DNA from: Phycicoccus endophyticus
GTDB lineage: Bacteria; Actinomycetota; Actinomycetes; Actinomycetales; Dermatophilaceae
Length of the DNA stretch: 64,000 nucleotides
Direction of reading: 5' to 3'
Assembly: GCF_011326735.1 (NCBI RefSeq)
Contig: NZ_JAANCN010000006.1
Location: 1-64,000 of the forward strand
Shown here: positions 34,729 to 43,681 of the stretch, in pieces
Position numbering within the stretch: position 1 is the stretch's first letter
Layout of the letters: every line of letters begins with the position of its first letter
Position numbers and translations under genes: made by a program
The notes under the pieces: generated by a model
Told to the model about the DNA's origin: nothing
What the model saw: only the letters and a program-made list of their open reading frames with translations
Database searches by the model: none

Positions 34729-35337
34729 GTGAGCACCCACCCGGTCCGCCACCGTCGGCGGGGAGCCACCCTGGAGGCCGCGATCCTCGACGCCGCCTGG
34801 GAGGAGATCGCCGAGCGGGGCTACACCGGCTTCACCGTCGACGCGGTCGCGGCCAGGGCAGGGACGAGCAAGGCCGTCCTCTACCGACGCTGGCCGGACA
34901 AACCCGAGCTGGCGCGCGCCGCCATCGCGCACCTACTGGCCGCCGACCCGGTGGTCGCCCCGGACACCGGGCGGCTGCGCGACGACGTCCTCGGGCTGCT
35001 CCGGCGGGTCAACGAGCGCCGGGTGGGGGTGGCCGCCGCGCTCGTGGCGAACCTCGGCGACTTCTACCGCGACACCGGGACCGACCTGGGAACCCTGCGC
35101 GACTCCGCCTCGACCGGGGGCCCCAGCGCGATGGTCGCCGTCGTCGAGCGGGCCGTCCGGCGCGGAGAGGTCGAGCAGGGACGCGTCAGCGAGCGGATCA
35201 TGCGCCTGCCGACCGACCTGCTGCGCATGGAGCTGCTCCTCGGCGCACGGGAGGTCGACGACGCGGTGCTCGTCGAGATCGTCGACACGATCTTCCTGCC
35301 CCTGGCCACCGGCGGACGGGCTCAGCGGACGGTGTAG
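34729..35337 (+). CDS. TetR family transcriptional regulator
   Basis: Repressor of 202 residues. HTH at about 11-58 (TLEAAILDAAWEEIAERGYT, AVAARAGTSKAVLYRRWPDK), then a TetR C-terminal domain of the type often paired with drug exporters (LVANLGDFYRDTG...LLRMELLLGAREVDD). GTG at 34729 is fixed by ACGAGGAG upstream. Divergent from the DHA2 exporter, which it probably represses. Its last codons overlap a decayed SDR gene end on the opposite strand. Confidence 0.92.
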   Translation: MSTHPVRHRRRGATLEAAILDAAWEEIAERGYTGFTVDAVAARAGTSKAVLYRRWPDKPELARAAIAHLLAADPVVAPDTGRLRDDVLGLLRRVNERRVGVAAALVANLGDFYRDTGTDLGTLRDSASTGGPSAMVAVVERAVRRGEVEQGRVSERIMRLPTDLLRMELLLGAREVDDAVLVEIVDTIFLPLATGGRAQRTV

Positions 35338-35375
35338 CCGCCGTCGACGACGAGGTCGGCGCCGTTGACCACGGT
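35322..35375 (-). pseudogene. 3' remnant of a short-chain dehydrogenase gene
   Basis: Read on the minus strand these bases encode TVVNGADLVVDGGYTVR and a stop, the standard C-terminus of an SDR that ends in a glycine-rich DGG tail. Nothing upstream continues the SDR: homology stops at 35375, where a DeoR fragment begins on the other strand. It overlaps the end of the tetR gene by 16 bases. Confidence 0.7.
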
Positions 35376-35376
35376 C

Positions 35377-35583
35377 CTCGTCAAGCGGGCCATGTTCGCC
35401 GCTGCCCGGCGCCGGGTCCTCTACGTCGACCACAGCAAGTTCGAGGCACGGGCGCTGCACGCCCTCCTGCCGCTGAGTGACTTCGACACCGTCATCGTCG
35501 ACGCCGGTACTCCTGACGAACATCTCGACCGCCTGCGGCGGGCCGGCATCGACCTGGTCGTGGCCGGGCCGGACAACACCTGA
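35377..35583 (+). pseudogene. 3' remnant of a DeoR family regulator gene
   Basis: The frame reads VKRAMFAAARRRVLYVDHSK, then FEARALHALLPLSDFDTVIV and a DAGTPDEHLDRLRRAGIDLV tail: the end of the sensor domain of DeoR repressors, with the DHSKF motif. The N-terminal HTH and most of the sensor are missing. The reading frame is open to the stop, so decay is by truncation. It lies just before the FGGY kinase gene, a normal DeoR neighbour, so it probably once regulated it. Confidence 0.72.
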
Positions 35584-35688
35584 GACCCACCGGTCAACCC
35601 GCCCCGGCGGTGGCCTTTAGACGGCTAGCCTGTGCCTCGTCCCCCGAGAGGTCGCACCACCGAGGGTGCCGCACGCCGAAGGCAGCAC

Positions 35689-37236
35689 ATGGCCCGATCC
35701 ATCCTCTTGGCGCTCGACTGCTCGACCACCGCGAGCAAGGCCATCGCTGTCGACGCCGACGGCACGGTCATCGCGGAGACCCGCCAGCCCCACACGACCT
35801 CCACCCCCGCGCCCGGGTGGTACGAGCAGAACCCGTGGCAGTGGTGGGAGGCGAGCGCCGACGCCCTCGCCGCTGTCGCCGCGATGCTCTCCTCGGACGA
35901 CGAGGTGCTCGCCCTCGCCCTGACCAACCAGCGCGAGACCTTCGCCTGCCTCGACGCGTCCGGGGCTCCCCTGCGGCCGGCCCTGCTGTGGCTGGACGCC
36001 CGCGCGACCGACCAGATCGCTCGTCTCGGCAGCGCACGGGTCCATCGCCTGACCGGCAAGCCCCCGTCGTCGGCCCCCTCGTCGTACAAGCTGGCCTGGC
36101 TCGCGGAGAACGAACCCGAGACGCTGGCTCGGGCCCGCACCGTGACCGACGTCCAGGGCTTCCTCGCCCTGCGCCTGACCGGCGAGCGTCGAACGAGCAG
36201 CGCGAGCGCCGACTCCACGGGCCTGCTCGACATCGTGAGCGGCGCCTGGGACCTCGGCCTGGCCCGCGACGTCATGCTCGACCCCGAGCTCCTTCCGGAG
36301 CTGGCGGCCCCGGGAGACGTCCTCGGCCTCGTCTCGCGCGACGCCGCGACCCGCACCAGCCTGCCCGTGGGGCTTCCCGTCGTCGCGGGTCTCGGGGACG
36401 GGCAGGCCGGCATGGTCGGGACGGGTGCGCTGCAGGACGGGCGCGCCGCCCTCAACGCAGGCACGAGCTTCGCCCTCGGCATCGCCACGGGCCGGTACTC
36501 GTGGGACCCGTCCTACCGCACCTTCGCGGGCCCGGTGCACTCGTCCTACGTCCTCGAGTCGCTGACGGCGGCAGGGGGTCTCTCGCTCGCCTGGTTCCGT
36601 GAGCACGTCGCGAGAGGCGCATCCATCGACCAGGTCGAACGGGCGGCGTCCGAGGTACCCGCGGTGCGCCACGGCGCCCTGTTCCTGCCCTACCTCACGG
36701 GGACCGACAGCCCCCGGCGCGACCCCCTCGCACGCGGTGCCTTCGTCGGGCTCGGGACCGAGCACGGAGTCGGGGCGATGTACCGCGCCGTGGTCGAGGG
36801 CCTGGCACTGGAGCAGCGACGCGGCCTGGCCCGCCTGGAGGAGGCCATCGGCCATGGCGTCGAGGAGGTCGTCATGACCGGTGGACTCGCGCAGTCACCG
36901 CTCGTCGTCCAGACCGTCGCCGACGCCCTCGGACGTCCCGTGTCCGTGGCACGCGAGCGGGAGTCGACGGCCCTCGGTGCCGCGGTCGTCGCCGCCGCCG
37001 GCCCCCCGGTCGGCCTCTACCCGAACCTCGCCGACGCCGTCGGCGCGATGACCGGCACGCGGTCCACCGTCGAGCCCGACCCCGCCACGCGCACCCTCTA
37101 CGACGAGGCCGCCGCCGTGCACGCGGAGCTCCGCCCCGCCCTCGCGCCCCTCGGCGCAGCACTCTCCCGCCTGCGCGGGCGCGGAGGGGCCCAGGAGCCC
37201 TCGGGCGTCCACCCGCCGGTGGCGCAGATCCCGTGA
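35689..37236 (+). CDS. FGGY family carbohydrate kinase (xylulokinase/gluconate-kinase-like)
   Basis: Sugar kinase of 515 residues. N-terminal phosphate-binding LLALDCSTTASKAIAVDADG, substrate region TNQRETFACLDASG and LLWLDARATDQI, and C-terminal ATP site LNAGTSFALGIATG, TGGLAQSPLVVQTVADALG and RESTALGAAVVAAAG are all present. It belongs to the FGGY family but the exact sugar cannot be fixed. ATG at 35689; TAGCCT at 35626-35631 may be its -10 box. Upstream lie remnants of an SDR and a DeoR gene, suggesting that a polyol or sugar locus was once larger here; it may also serve the operon at 25287-31963. Confidence 0.87.
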   Translation: MARSILLALDCSTTASKAIAVDADGTVIAETRQPHTTSTPAPGWYEQNPWQWWEASADALAAVAAMLSSDDEVLALALTNQRETFACLDASGAPLRPALLWLDARATDQIARLGSARVHRLTGKPPSSAPSSYKLAWLAENEPETLARARTVTDVQGFLALRLTGERRTSSASADSTGLLDIVSGAWDLGLARDVMLDPELLPELAAPGDVLGLVSRDAATRTSLPVGLPVVAGLGDGQAGMVGTGALQDGRAALNAGTSFALGIATGRYSWDPSYRTFAGPVHSSYVLESLTAAGGLSLAWFREHVARGASIDQVERAASEVPAVRHGALFLPYLTGTDSPRRDPLARGAFVGLGTEHGVGAMYRAVVEGLALEQRRGLARLEEAIGHGVEEVVMTGGLAQSPLVVQTVADALGRPVSVARERESTALGAAVVAAAGPPVGLYPNLADAVGAMTGTRSTVEPDPATRTLYDEAAAVHAELRPALAPLGAALSRLRGRGGAQEPSGVHPPVAQIP

Positions 37237-37254
37237 CCGGCTCGCGGGAGCCGG
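37237..37254. terminator. Short hairpin after FGGY kinase
   Basis: CCGGCTC, loop GCGG, GAGCCGG directly after the stop codon, between convergent genes. Confidence 0.55.
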
Positions 37255-37281
37255 GGCCCGCCTCGAGCCGCGCCGCCGAGG

Positions 37282-37947
37282 TCAGCCCGGCCGGCGCCTG
37301 GAGGCCCGGGTCATGGCCTCGTGCGTCTCGTACGCGGTGAGCGGAGGCACCGGGAGAGGGGTGAAGGTCCCCCGGTCGGTGCGGATGCCGTCGAGGAAGA
37401 CCGTGAGGTAGCGCCGGTAGAGGTCGGGAGCGAGCCCGCGGGTGCGGTCCATGACCGCCGAGAGGGCGAGCTGGACGAAGATGAGGTCGGTCTGGTCGAG
37501 GTCGGGTCGCACGACTCCCTCGGCCTTCGCCCGCTCCACGAGCACCGTGACGAGGGGGGCGATCCGGTCGCGCACCTCGGCGACGCGGGCGTCCCCGAGC
37601 ACCGGGTTGTTCATCATCTGGGTCAGACCGCGGTCGCCGTGCTGGAGGTCGAGGGCTCCCTCGAGGAAGTGCAGCAGCCCGCTCCAGCTGTCGGGGTCCT
37701 CCGCGGCCTCCCGGGCGACCTGCTCCACCTGCGTCATCCGCTCCTCGAAGAGCGCGTCGATGACCTCCTCCTTGTTCGCGAACCGGCGGTAGGCCGTCCC
37801 GACACCGACGCCGGCGTAGCGCGCGATGTCGTTGAGGGTCACGTCGAGGCCGCGCTGGGCGAACAGCTCGCTCGCCGCCCGCAGCAGCCGCTCACGGTTG
37901 GCGGCGGCGTCCTTGCGCAGGGCACGCGCGGCGTCGGGTCCGGGCAC
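37282..37947 (-). CDS. TetR family transcriptional regulator
   Basis: Repressor of 221 residues. HTH at about 16-62 (ANRERLLRAASELFAQRGLD, LNDIARYAGVGVGTAYRRFA, NKEEVID), helical ligand domain after it. GTG start at 37947. Two 19-bp palindromes lie between it and the divergent cupin/aldo-keto reductase genes, so it probably represses both directions. The ligand is unknown; reductase targets suggest an aldehyde, quinone or similar reactive compound. Confidence 0.92.
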   Translation of the reverse strand: MPGPDAARALRKDAAANRERLLRAASELFAQRGLDVTLNDIARYAGVGVGTAYRRFANKEEVIDALFEERMTQVEQVAREAAEDPDSWSGLLHFLEGALDLQHGDRGLTQMMNNPVLGDARVAEVRDRIAPLVTVLVERAKAEGVVRPDLDQTDLIFVQLALSAVMDRTRGLAPDLYRRYLTVFLDGIRTDRGTFTPLPVPPLTAYETHEAMTRASRRRPG

Positions 37948-37967
37948 GAGAGCACCGTAGCAGGCAA

Positions 37968-37986
37968 GCGGATTCGGAATATCCGC
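37968..37986. promoter_or_regulatory. TetR operator 1
   Basis: GCGGATTCGGAATATCCGC matches the palindrome GCGGATA-N5-TATCCGC with one mismatch; flanking AA/TT extend it. It covers the -35 box (TTCGGA, 37973-37978) of the rightward promoter. Confidence 0.75.
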
Positions 37987-38001
37987 TTAGTCTGCTAGCG
38001 T
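37973..38001 (+). promoter_or_regulatory. Promoter of cupin-aldo/keto reductase unit
   Basis: TTCGGA (37973-37978), 17 bases, TAGCGT (37996-38001). It lies between and overlaps the two operators, which explains repression. Confidence 0.5.
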
Positions 38002-38009
38002 TCCACTAA

Positions 38010-38028
38010 CCGGATAGCAAATATCCGC
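38010..38028. promoter_or_regulatory. TetR operator 2
   Basis: CCGGATAGCAAATATCCGC, one mismatch from the same palindrome. Its centre is 42 bases, four helical turns, from that of operator 1. Confidence 0.75.
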
Positions 38029-38113
38029 TTGACCGACGGGCCCCGTGCACACCGGGGCCCACGCCAGACCTCGCTGACCGGCTCCGCCGCGTCACGGGTC
38101 CCGAGAGGACACC

Positions 38114-38509
38114 ATGCGATACACGCCCAGCGGCGCCCGGACCGCCCTCGGTCCGGAACAGACCTTCACCGGCACCGTCTTCGTCGACGGCATCCGCACC
38201 CCCGACGAGCAGTCCGCCGTCGGCTGTGCCCACGTCCGGTTCGCCCCCGGCGCCCGGACCGCGTGGCACCACCACCCCAAGGGCCAGACGCTCTACGTCA
38301 CCGACGGCATCGGGCTCGTCGCCCGTCGTGGCGGTGAGGTCGAGCAGATCAGGCCCGGGGACGTCGTCTACATCGAGCCCGGCGAGGAGCACTGGCACGG
38401 CGCCACCCCCGAGCGGTTCATGTCCCACGTCGCCATCCAGGAGGCCGACGAGGACGGGCAGGTCGTCACCTGGCTCGAGCACGTCAGCGACGCCGACTAC
38501 ACCGCGTAG
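38114..38509 (+). CDS. Cupin domain protein
   Basis: Single-domain cupin of 131 residues. Motif 1 FAPGARTAWHHHPKGQTLYV-TDGIG gives metal-ligand histidines and Glu/Gln positions; motif 2 is IRPGDVVYIEPGEEHWHGATP. Such cupins accompany aldo/keto reductases and TetR regulators in many bacteria, with roles in quinone or aldehyde handling, but the reaction here is unknown. GAGAGGAC precedes the ATG. First gene of the TetR-controlled unit. Confidence 0.85.
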   Translation: MRYTPSGARTALGPEQTFTGTVFVDGIRTPDEQSAVGCAHVRFAPGARTAWHHHPKGQTLYVTDGIGLVARRGGEVEQIRPGDVVYIEPGEEHWHGATPERFMSHVAIQEADEDGQVVTWLEHVSDADYTA

Positions 38510-38614
38510 GCACCCGGCCCTGCCCCTGCCCCCGTTTCCCCCATGGCCGACGAGCCGGCCTCTCGCCCGAACCACTCCCGTCCCACGACCCACCTTTGAC
38601 CAAGGAGCATCACG

Positions 38615-39463
38615 ATGACCGACACCTACACCCTCTCCACCGGCGTGCCGATCCCCGCCCTCGGGCTCGGCACCTGGTTCATCGACGACGACGTGGCGGC
38701 CCAGGCCGTGAGGGACGCCGTCGCGGCCGGGTACCGCAACATCGACACAGCGCAGGCCTACGGCAACGAGCGAGGTGTCGGCGAGGGCGTCCGCACCAGC
38801 ACCGTCCCGCGCGAGGAGATCTTCGTCTCGAGCAAGCTCGCCGCGGAGATCAAGGACTACGACGGCGCGCTCGCCGCGATCGACCGGTCGCTGGAGACGA
38901 TGGGCCTGGACCACCTCGACCTCATGCTCATCCACAGCCCGCAGCCGTGGGACGACTTCCGGGGCGGGGACTACGCCGAGGGCAACCGGGAGGCCTGGCG
39001 CGCCCTGGAGGACGCCTACGAGGCCGGCAAGCTGCGAGCCATCGGTGTCTCCAACTTCCAGGAGCGTGACCTCGAGAACATCCTCGAGCACGCCCGGGTC
39101 GCACCGCAGGTCAACCAGCTGCTCGTGCACGTGGGCAACACCCCCGAGGAGCTCATCGCGTTCTGCGAGAGCCACGACATCCTCGTCGAGGCGTACTCGC
39201 CCATCGCCCACGGACAGATGCTCGGGAACGAGGACCTCGCGACCATGGCCGAGAGGTACGGCGTCACCGTCCCGCAGCTGTGCATCCGCTACACCCTGCA
39301 GCTGGGCACCGTGTCCCTGCCGAAGACGGCCAACCCCGAGCACATGCGCAGCAACGCCGCGGTCGACTTCACCATCGCGGACGACGACATGGAGGCGCTG
39401 CGCGGCATGCGGATGCGGGACTACGGCGAGCACAGCTTCTTCCCGGTCTACAGCGGGAGCTGA
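38615..39463 (+). CDS. Aldo/keto reductase (2,5-diketo-D-gluconate reductase-like)
   Basis: NADPH-dependent reductase of 282 residues. Catalytic tetrad Asp44, Tyr49 (IDTAQAYGNE), Lys74 (FVSSKL) and His107 (LMLIHSPQP). Cofactor segments IGVSNFQERDLENIL and the C-terminal LPKTANPEHMRSN are typical of the AKR5/diketogluconate reductase branch. AAGGAG lies upstream of the ATG. It follows the cupin gene by 105 bases and likely shares its promoter; a 12-bp-stem terminator follows. Confidence 0.92.
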   Translation: MTDTYTLSTGVPIPALGLGTWFIDDDVAAQAVRDAVAAGYRNIDTAQAYGNERGVGEGVRTSTVPREEIFVSSKLAAEIKDYDGALAAIDRSLETMGLDHLDLMLIHSPQPWDDFRGGDYAEGNREAWRALEDAYEAGKLRAIGVSNFQERDLENILEHARVAPQVNQLLVHVGNTPEELIAFCESHDILVEAYSPIAHGQMLGNEDLATMAERYGVTVPQLCIRYTLQLGTVSLPKTANPEHMRSNAAVDFTIADDDMEALRGMRMRDYGEHSFFPVYSGS

Positions 39464-39470
39464 ACCGCCC

Positions 39471-39511
39471 GCCGGGACGGCCGCGGACCGCATCCGACGG
39501 GCCGTCCCGGC
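39471..39511 (+). terminator. Terminator after aldo/keto reductase
   Basis: GCCGGGACGGCC (39471-39482) pairs perfectly with GGCCGTCCCGGC (39500-39511). Confidence 0.75.
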
Positions 39512-39570
39512 GCGGGGGAGCCCGGGGAACCGGACCGGACTACGGCGGGTGGCTGCGGCGTTCACCTGCT

Positions 39571-40647
39571 GTGCAGAACGTGGGGTCCGTGGTCATCGGC
39601 GCGGGGCAGGCCGGGCTCTCGACCTCCTTCCACCTGGCCCGGCTCGGTGTCGAGCACGTCGTCCTCGACGCGAACCCGACGCCGGGCGGCGCCTGGCAGC
39701 ACCGGTGGGACTCGCTGACGATGCGCGACGTCCACGGGGTCGCGGCGCTGCCCGGGTCGGCCCCGCCCACGACCTCGTCGCAGCGGGCCAACCTCGCCGT
39801 CCCCCGCTACTTCGCCGACTACGAGACCGAGCACCGGCTGCCGGTGCTCCGCCCGGTGCCCGTGGACCGCGTCCGCGACCTCGGTGACGGCTCGCTGGCC
39901 GTCGAGGCCGTCGCGGCCGACGGGCGCGCCTGGAGGACACCGACACTCGTCAACGCCACGGGAACCTGGACCCACCCCTTCGTCCCGAGCTACCCGGGCA
40001 CGGCCACGTTCGCCGGCCGCCAGCTGCACACCCACGACTACCCGGGGCCCGCGTCGTTCGCCGGGGAACGGGTCGTCGTCGTCGGCGGGGGAACCTCCGC
40101 GATCCAGCTCCTCGCCGAGATCGCACCGGTCGCGGCGGACACCCTCTGGGTCACCCGGCGGGAACCGCGATGGGTCACCGACGAGCTGACCCCGCAGCGC
40201 GGCCGGGCAGCCGTCGCCCTCGTCGAGGAGCGCGTGCGGCAGGGCCGGCCACCCGCGAGCGTCGTCAGCGTGACCGGCCTGCGGCTGCGCGCCCAGGAGC
40301 AGGCGGCCGCGCGGCTCGGCGCCTACGAGCGGCGGCCGATGTTCAATCGGGTGACCCCCGGTGGCGTGCTCCTCCCGGACGGGACTCGGTGGCCGGCGGA
40401 CACGATCCTGTGGGCCACGGGGTTCCGGCCGGCCCTGCGCCACCTGGCCGCCCTCGGGCTGCGCACCCGGGAGGGCGGCATCGAGCTCGACGGTACCACC
40501 GCGGTGGCCGACCCCCGGGTGCAGCTCGTCGGGTACGGGCCCTCGGCGAGCACCATCGGCGCCAACCGCGCGGGCCGCGCCGCCGCCCTCGCCGTCCGCG
40601 ACCTCCTACGCGCTGACCGTGGGGGTGACCCTCAGGGCAGGAGGTAG
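39571..40647 (+). CDS. FAD-dependent NAD(P)-binding oxidoreductase (flavin monooxygenase-like)
   Basis: Flavoprotein of 358 residues. FAD-binding [20 protein letters not shown] at the N-terminus, then [17 protein letters not shown] second, NADPH-binding glycine motif [17 protein letters not shown] lies near residue 170, and the C-terminal ATGFRPAL-type string is [15 protein letters not shown]. This is the layout of single-component flavin-containing monooxygenases and CzcO-like proteins. Start GTG at 39571 is the first codon before the FAD motif; no good ribosome site is seen. Its last 16 bases overlap the convergent DUF1445 gene. Confidence 0.85.
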   Translation: MQNVGSVVIGAGQAGLSTSFHLARLGVEHVVLDANPTPGGAWQHRWDSLTMRDVHGVAALPGSAPPTTSSQRANLAVPRYFADYETEHRLPVLRPVPVDRVRDLGDGSLAVEAVAADGRAWRTPTLVNATGTWTHPFVPSYPGTATFAGRQLHTHDYPGPASFAGERVVVVGGGTSAIQLLAEIAPVAADTLWVTRREPRWVTDELTPQRGRAAVALVEERVRQGRPPASVVSVTGLRLRAQEQAAARLGAYERRPMFNRVTPGGVLLPDGTRWPADTILWATGFRPALRHLAALGLRTREGGIELDGTTAVADPRVQLVGYGPSASTIGANRAGRAAALAVRDLLRADRGGDPQGRR

Positions 40648-41429
40648 TCCGCGTCCCGCGCGTCCGTGACGAGCATGTGTCCGGGGGCGTGCGCGATCGC
40701 GAGCGTGGGCCGGGACTCCATGACCGCGGCCTGGGGGGTGACCCCGCACCCCCAGAAGACCGGCACGTCCCCGTCGCTGAGCCGCACCGGCTCACCGAAG
40801 TCGGGTCGGTCCAGGTCGGCGATGCCGAGCGCCGCGGGGTCACCGACGTGCACCGGCGCCCCGTGCACGGCGGGGTAGCGCGCCGTGATGCTGACCGCGT
40901 CGGCCACCCGGTCTGCGGGGACCGGTCGCATCGAGACCACGAGCGGCCCGCTCATCGACCCTGCGGAGCGGCACCGGCGGTCGGTGACGTACATCGGGAC
41001 GTTGCGCCCCTGCTCGACGTGCCGCACCGGCACCCCACCCTCGGCGAGCGCCGCCTCGAAGGTGAAGGAGCAGCCGACGAGGAAGGCCACGAGGTCCGGC
41101 CGCCACCACCGGGTGACCTCCGGTGTCTCCTCGACGAGCTCGCCCTCGACGTACACCCGGTAGGCCGGCAGGTCGGTCCGCACGTCGCCGTCGAGCAGCG
41201 GGCCGGAGACCTCCCCCGGGTCGAGAACGTCGAGGATGGGGCACGGCGTGGGGTTGCGCTGCGCGAAGAGCAGCACGTCGTAGGCGAGCTCACGCGGCAC
41301 GGCGAGGAGGTTGGCCTGCGTCCACCCGGTGCACCAGCCGGCGGTCGGGGTGACCAACCCGCCGCGGAAGAGCGCCCGCGCCTCGCGCGGGGCCAGACCC
41401 GCGGGATGCTCCGGTGGCCGGGCGCTCAC
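40632..41429 (-). CDS. Putative hydro-lyase, DUF1445 family (YcsI)
   Basis: Cytoplasmic protein of 265 residues of the DUF1445/YcsI family, annotated as putative hydro-lyase; relatives include eukaryotic D-glutamate cyclase, which makes 5-oxo-D-proline. Family strings: [48 protein letters not shown] and [18 protein letters not shown]. Its GTG overlaps the pxpC stop as GTGA. Within a PxpABC operon it fits 5-oxoproline metabolism. Confidence 0.9.
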   Translation of the reverse strand: MSARPPEHPAGLAPREARALFRGGLVTPTAGWCTGWTQANLLAVPRELAYDVLLFAQRNPTPCPILDVLDPGEVSGPLLDGDVRTDLPAYRVYVEGELVEETPEVTRWWRPDLVAFLVGCSFTFEAALAEGGVPVRHVEQGRNVPMYVTDRRCRSAGSMSGPLVVSMRPVPADRVADAVSITARYPAVHGAPVHVGDPAALGIADLDRPDFGEPVRLSDGDVPVFWGCGVTPQAAVMESRPTLAIAHAPGHMLVTDARDADYLLP

Positions 41430-42289
41430 GGTGCCTCCACCCAGCGGAAGGTGAGCCGCTCACCCGGACCGACCTGCGCGGCCCGGTCGACGTCCTCGCC
41501 GACGACGACGGCCACGACGGGATAGCCCCCGGTGACCGGGTGGTCGGCGAGGAAGAGGACCGGCTCACCACTCGGCGGGACCTGGACGGCCCCGCGCCAG
41601 ATCCCCTCGCTCGGCAGCTGCTCCTCGCGAGCGTGCTCGACCCGCCCTCCGGCGAGGCGCATCCCGACCCGGTTGCTGCGGTCGCTGGCGGTCCAGACCG
41701 TGGTCGTCAGCACGTCGACGTCCCGGGCCCAGTCCGCGCGCGGTCCACGCACGGCCCGCAGGACGACGTCCGGGTCCCACCGCGGCCAGGGCACGTGGTC
41801 GACGCCCGGCAGCGGACGCTCGACGGCGCGCACCGGCAGGACGTCGCCCTCGCGCAGCGGCGCCGGCCCGAGGTGGGCCAGGACGTCGTGGCTGCGCGCG
41901 CCGAGCACCGCAGGGACGTCGAGCCCACCGCGCACGGCCAGGTAGGACCGCAGCCCGTGGGTGGGGGCCGCGAGGCGCACCCGGGAGCCGACGGCGACCC
42001 GGACCGGGTCGTGCGTACCGACGTCCCGGCCGTCCACCGTGACCGGGCAGCGGGCACCCGTGACGCAGAAGGTCAGCTCCTCGCCGCCGACCTCGACCAC
42101 GAGACCCCCGGCGGTCACCTCGACGGCCGCGGCCCCCTCCTCGTTGCCGAGGACCCGGTTGGCCAGGCGGAGGGAGGCCCGGTCGGCCGCTCCGGAGCGC
42201 CCCACGCCGATCCCCGCGAGGCCCGGCCGGCCGAGGTCCTCGACGAGCGCGAGCGGCCCGGTGGCGCGCACCGTCAGGGTGGCGCTCAC
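41426..42289 (-). CDS. pxpC: 5-oxoprolinase subunit PxpC
   Basis: One of three subunits of the prokaryotic ATP-dependent 5-oxoprolinase, which opens 5-oxoproline to glutamate (also called KipA, biotin-dependent carboxyltransferase-like). 287 residues. Signature strings: [71 protein letters not shown] and [12 protein letters not shown] at 42289 overlaps the pxpB stop as GTGA. Confidence 0.93.
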   Translation of the reverse strand: MSATLTVRATGPLALVEDLGRPGLAGIGVGRSGAADRASLRLANRVLGNEEGAAAVEVTAGGLVVEVGGEELTFCVTGARCPVTVDGRDVGTHDPVRVAVGSRVRLAAPTHGLRSYLAVRGGLDVPAVLGARSHDVLAHLGPAPLREGDVLPVRAVERPLPGVDHVPWPRWDPDVVLRAVRGPRADWARDVDVLTTTVWTASDRSNRVGMRLAGGRVEHAREEQLPSEGIWRGAVQVPPSGEPVLFLADHPVTGGYPVVAVVVGEDVDRAAQVGPGERLTFRWVEAP

Positions 42290-42903
42290 CGGCCGGCCTC
42301 GACGAAGCGCACCCGGACGCCCGGACGCAGCAGGGCCGGCGGGTCCCGGTCGAGGTCCCACAGGGCGAGGTCGGTGTGGCCGAGCAGCTGCCAGCCGCCG
42401 GGCGACTCCCGGGGGTAGACACCGGCGTACTCCCCCGCGAGACCCACCGCGCCGGCCGGGACCCGGGTGCGCGACTCCTCCCGTCGGGGGACGTGGAGGC
42501 GCTCGTCCTCCCCGACGAGGTAGCCGAACCCGGGAGCGAAGCCGCCGAAGGCGACCCGCCACGTCTGGCCGGTGTGCGCCGCGACGACCTCGGCCACCGA
42601 GAGGCCGGTGAGCCGGGCGACGTCCTCGAGGTCCTCGCCGTCGTAGCGCACCGGGACCTCGACGAGCTCGGCGCCCTCGTCCGCCGGGTCCAGCGGCACG
42701 GGACGCAGCGAGCCCAGCAGCCGCGTGACCTCCTCGACCGCGGTCCCGTCGGCGGCGACGACGAGCACGGTGCGCGCCGCCGGGACGAGCGCGCCGACGC
42801 ACGGCGCCGCCGCCTCACGGACGGCGGCGGCGAGCGCCATGGCCTCCTCGCCGTCGGCGAGCTCGGCGAGGACGGCACGGTCGCCGTACGGCAGGAGCCT
42901 CAT
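42286..42903 (-). CDS. pxpB: 5-oxoprolinase subunit PxpB
   Basis: Second 5-oxoprolinase subunit (KipI family, 205 residues). Family strings: LLPYGDRAVLAELADGEEAM, VEVPVRYDGEDLEDVARLTG, AFGGFAPGFGYLVGEDERLH, VPAGAVGLAGEYAGVYPRES and GGWQLLGHT. ATG at 42903 is fixed by GAGGAT upstream; an ORF extension upstream would overlap pxpA. The Bacillus homologue also inhibits the sporulation kinase KinA; that role is not expected here. Confidence 0.93.
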   Translation of the reverse strand: MRLLPYGDRAVLAELADGEEAMALAAAVREAAAPCVGALVPAARTVLVVAADGTAVEEVTRLLGSLRPVPLDPADEGAELVEVPVRYDGEDLEDVARLTGLSVAEVVAAHTGQTWRVAFGGFAPGFGYLVGEDERLHVPRREESRTRVPAGAVGLAGEYAGVYPRESPGGWQLLGHTDLALWDLDRDPPALLRPGVRVRFVEAGR

Positions 42904-42913
42904 CGTCGGATCC

Positions 42914-43681
42914 TCACACGAACGCCCGGACCTCGACACCCGCGTCCCCGAGGGCGGCCCGCACCGCCCGCCCCATCGCGACGGCGTCGGGGGTGTCGCC
43001 GTGCAGGCACACCGACTCGGCCCCGACGGTGACGGCCGACCCGTCCACCGCCTCCAGCTCGCCGGTCGTCACGAGCCGCAGGACCCGCTCGGCGACCTCG
43101 GCCGGGTCCTCGAGGAGGGCTCCCGGCTGCGAGCGCGGCACGAGGGTGCCGTCCGGGCGGTACCCGCGGTCGGCGAACGCCTCGCGGACCGGCCGCAGCC
43201 CGGCCGCCTCGGCCAGTGCCAGCAGCTGCGAGCCGGGGAGCCCGACGACCGGCAGGGACCGGTCGTAGGCGACGGTGGCCTCGACGACGGCCCGAGCGTG
43301 GCCGACGTGCTCGACCGTGGCGTGGTAGAGCGCCCCGTGCGGCTTGACGTAGGCCACCCGGGTGCCGGCCGTCCGCGCCATCGCGTCGAGCGCACCCACC
43401 TGGTAGATGACGTCGTCGACGAGCTCGGGGACGCTGCAGTCGACGAACCTGCGCCCGAAGCCGGGCAGGTCGCGGTAGCCCACCTGGGCACCGACGGTGA
43501 CACCCCGCTCCGCGGCCAGCTCGCAGCAGCGCCGCAGGGTCGAGGGGTCGCCGGCGTGGAAGCCGCAGGCGACGTTGGCGCTCGTCACCAGGGCGAGCAC
43601 GGCCTCGTCGTCCCCGAGCCGCCAGCGGCCGAAGGACTCGCCGACGTCGCTGTTGAGGTCGACGACGGGGGCGGCGCTCAC
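42914..43681 (-). CDS. pxpA: 5-oxoprolinase subunit PxpA (LamB/YcsF family)
   Basis: Third 5-oxoprolinase subunit (255 residues). LamB/YcsF signatures: [62 protein letters not shown] and [15 protein letters not shown] start at 43681 overlaps the transporter stop as GTGA; 10 bases separate it from pxpB. Together with pxpB and pxpC the enzyme is complete. Confidence 0.95.
   Translation of the reverse strand: MSAAPVVDLNSDVGESFGRWRLGDDEAVLALVTSANVACGFHAGDPSTLRRCCELAAERGVTVGAQVGYRDLPGFGRRFVDCSVPELVDDVIYQVGALDAMARTAGTRVAYVKPHGALYHATVEHVGHARAVVEATVAYDRSLPVVGLPGSQLLALAEAAGLRPVREAFADRGYRPDGTLVPRSQPGALLEDPAEVAERVLRLVTTGELEAVDGSAVTVGAESVCLHGDTPDAVAMGRAVRAALGDAGVEVRAFV

Noticed and set aside
25159-37236. 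A mobile island integrated at the tRNA gene
   Set aside because: No integrase, transposase or duplicated attachment sequence was seen, so it is only raised as a weak possibility.
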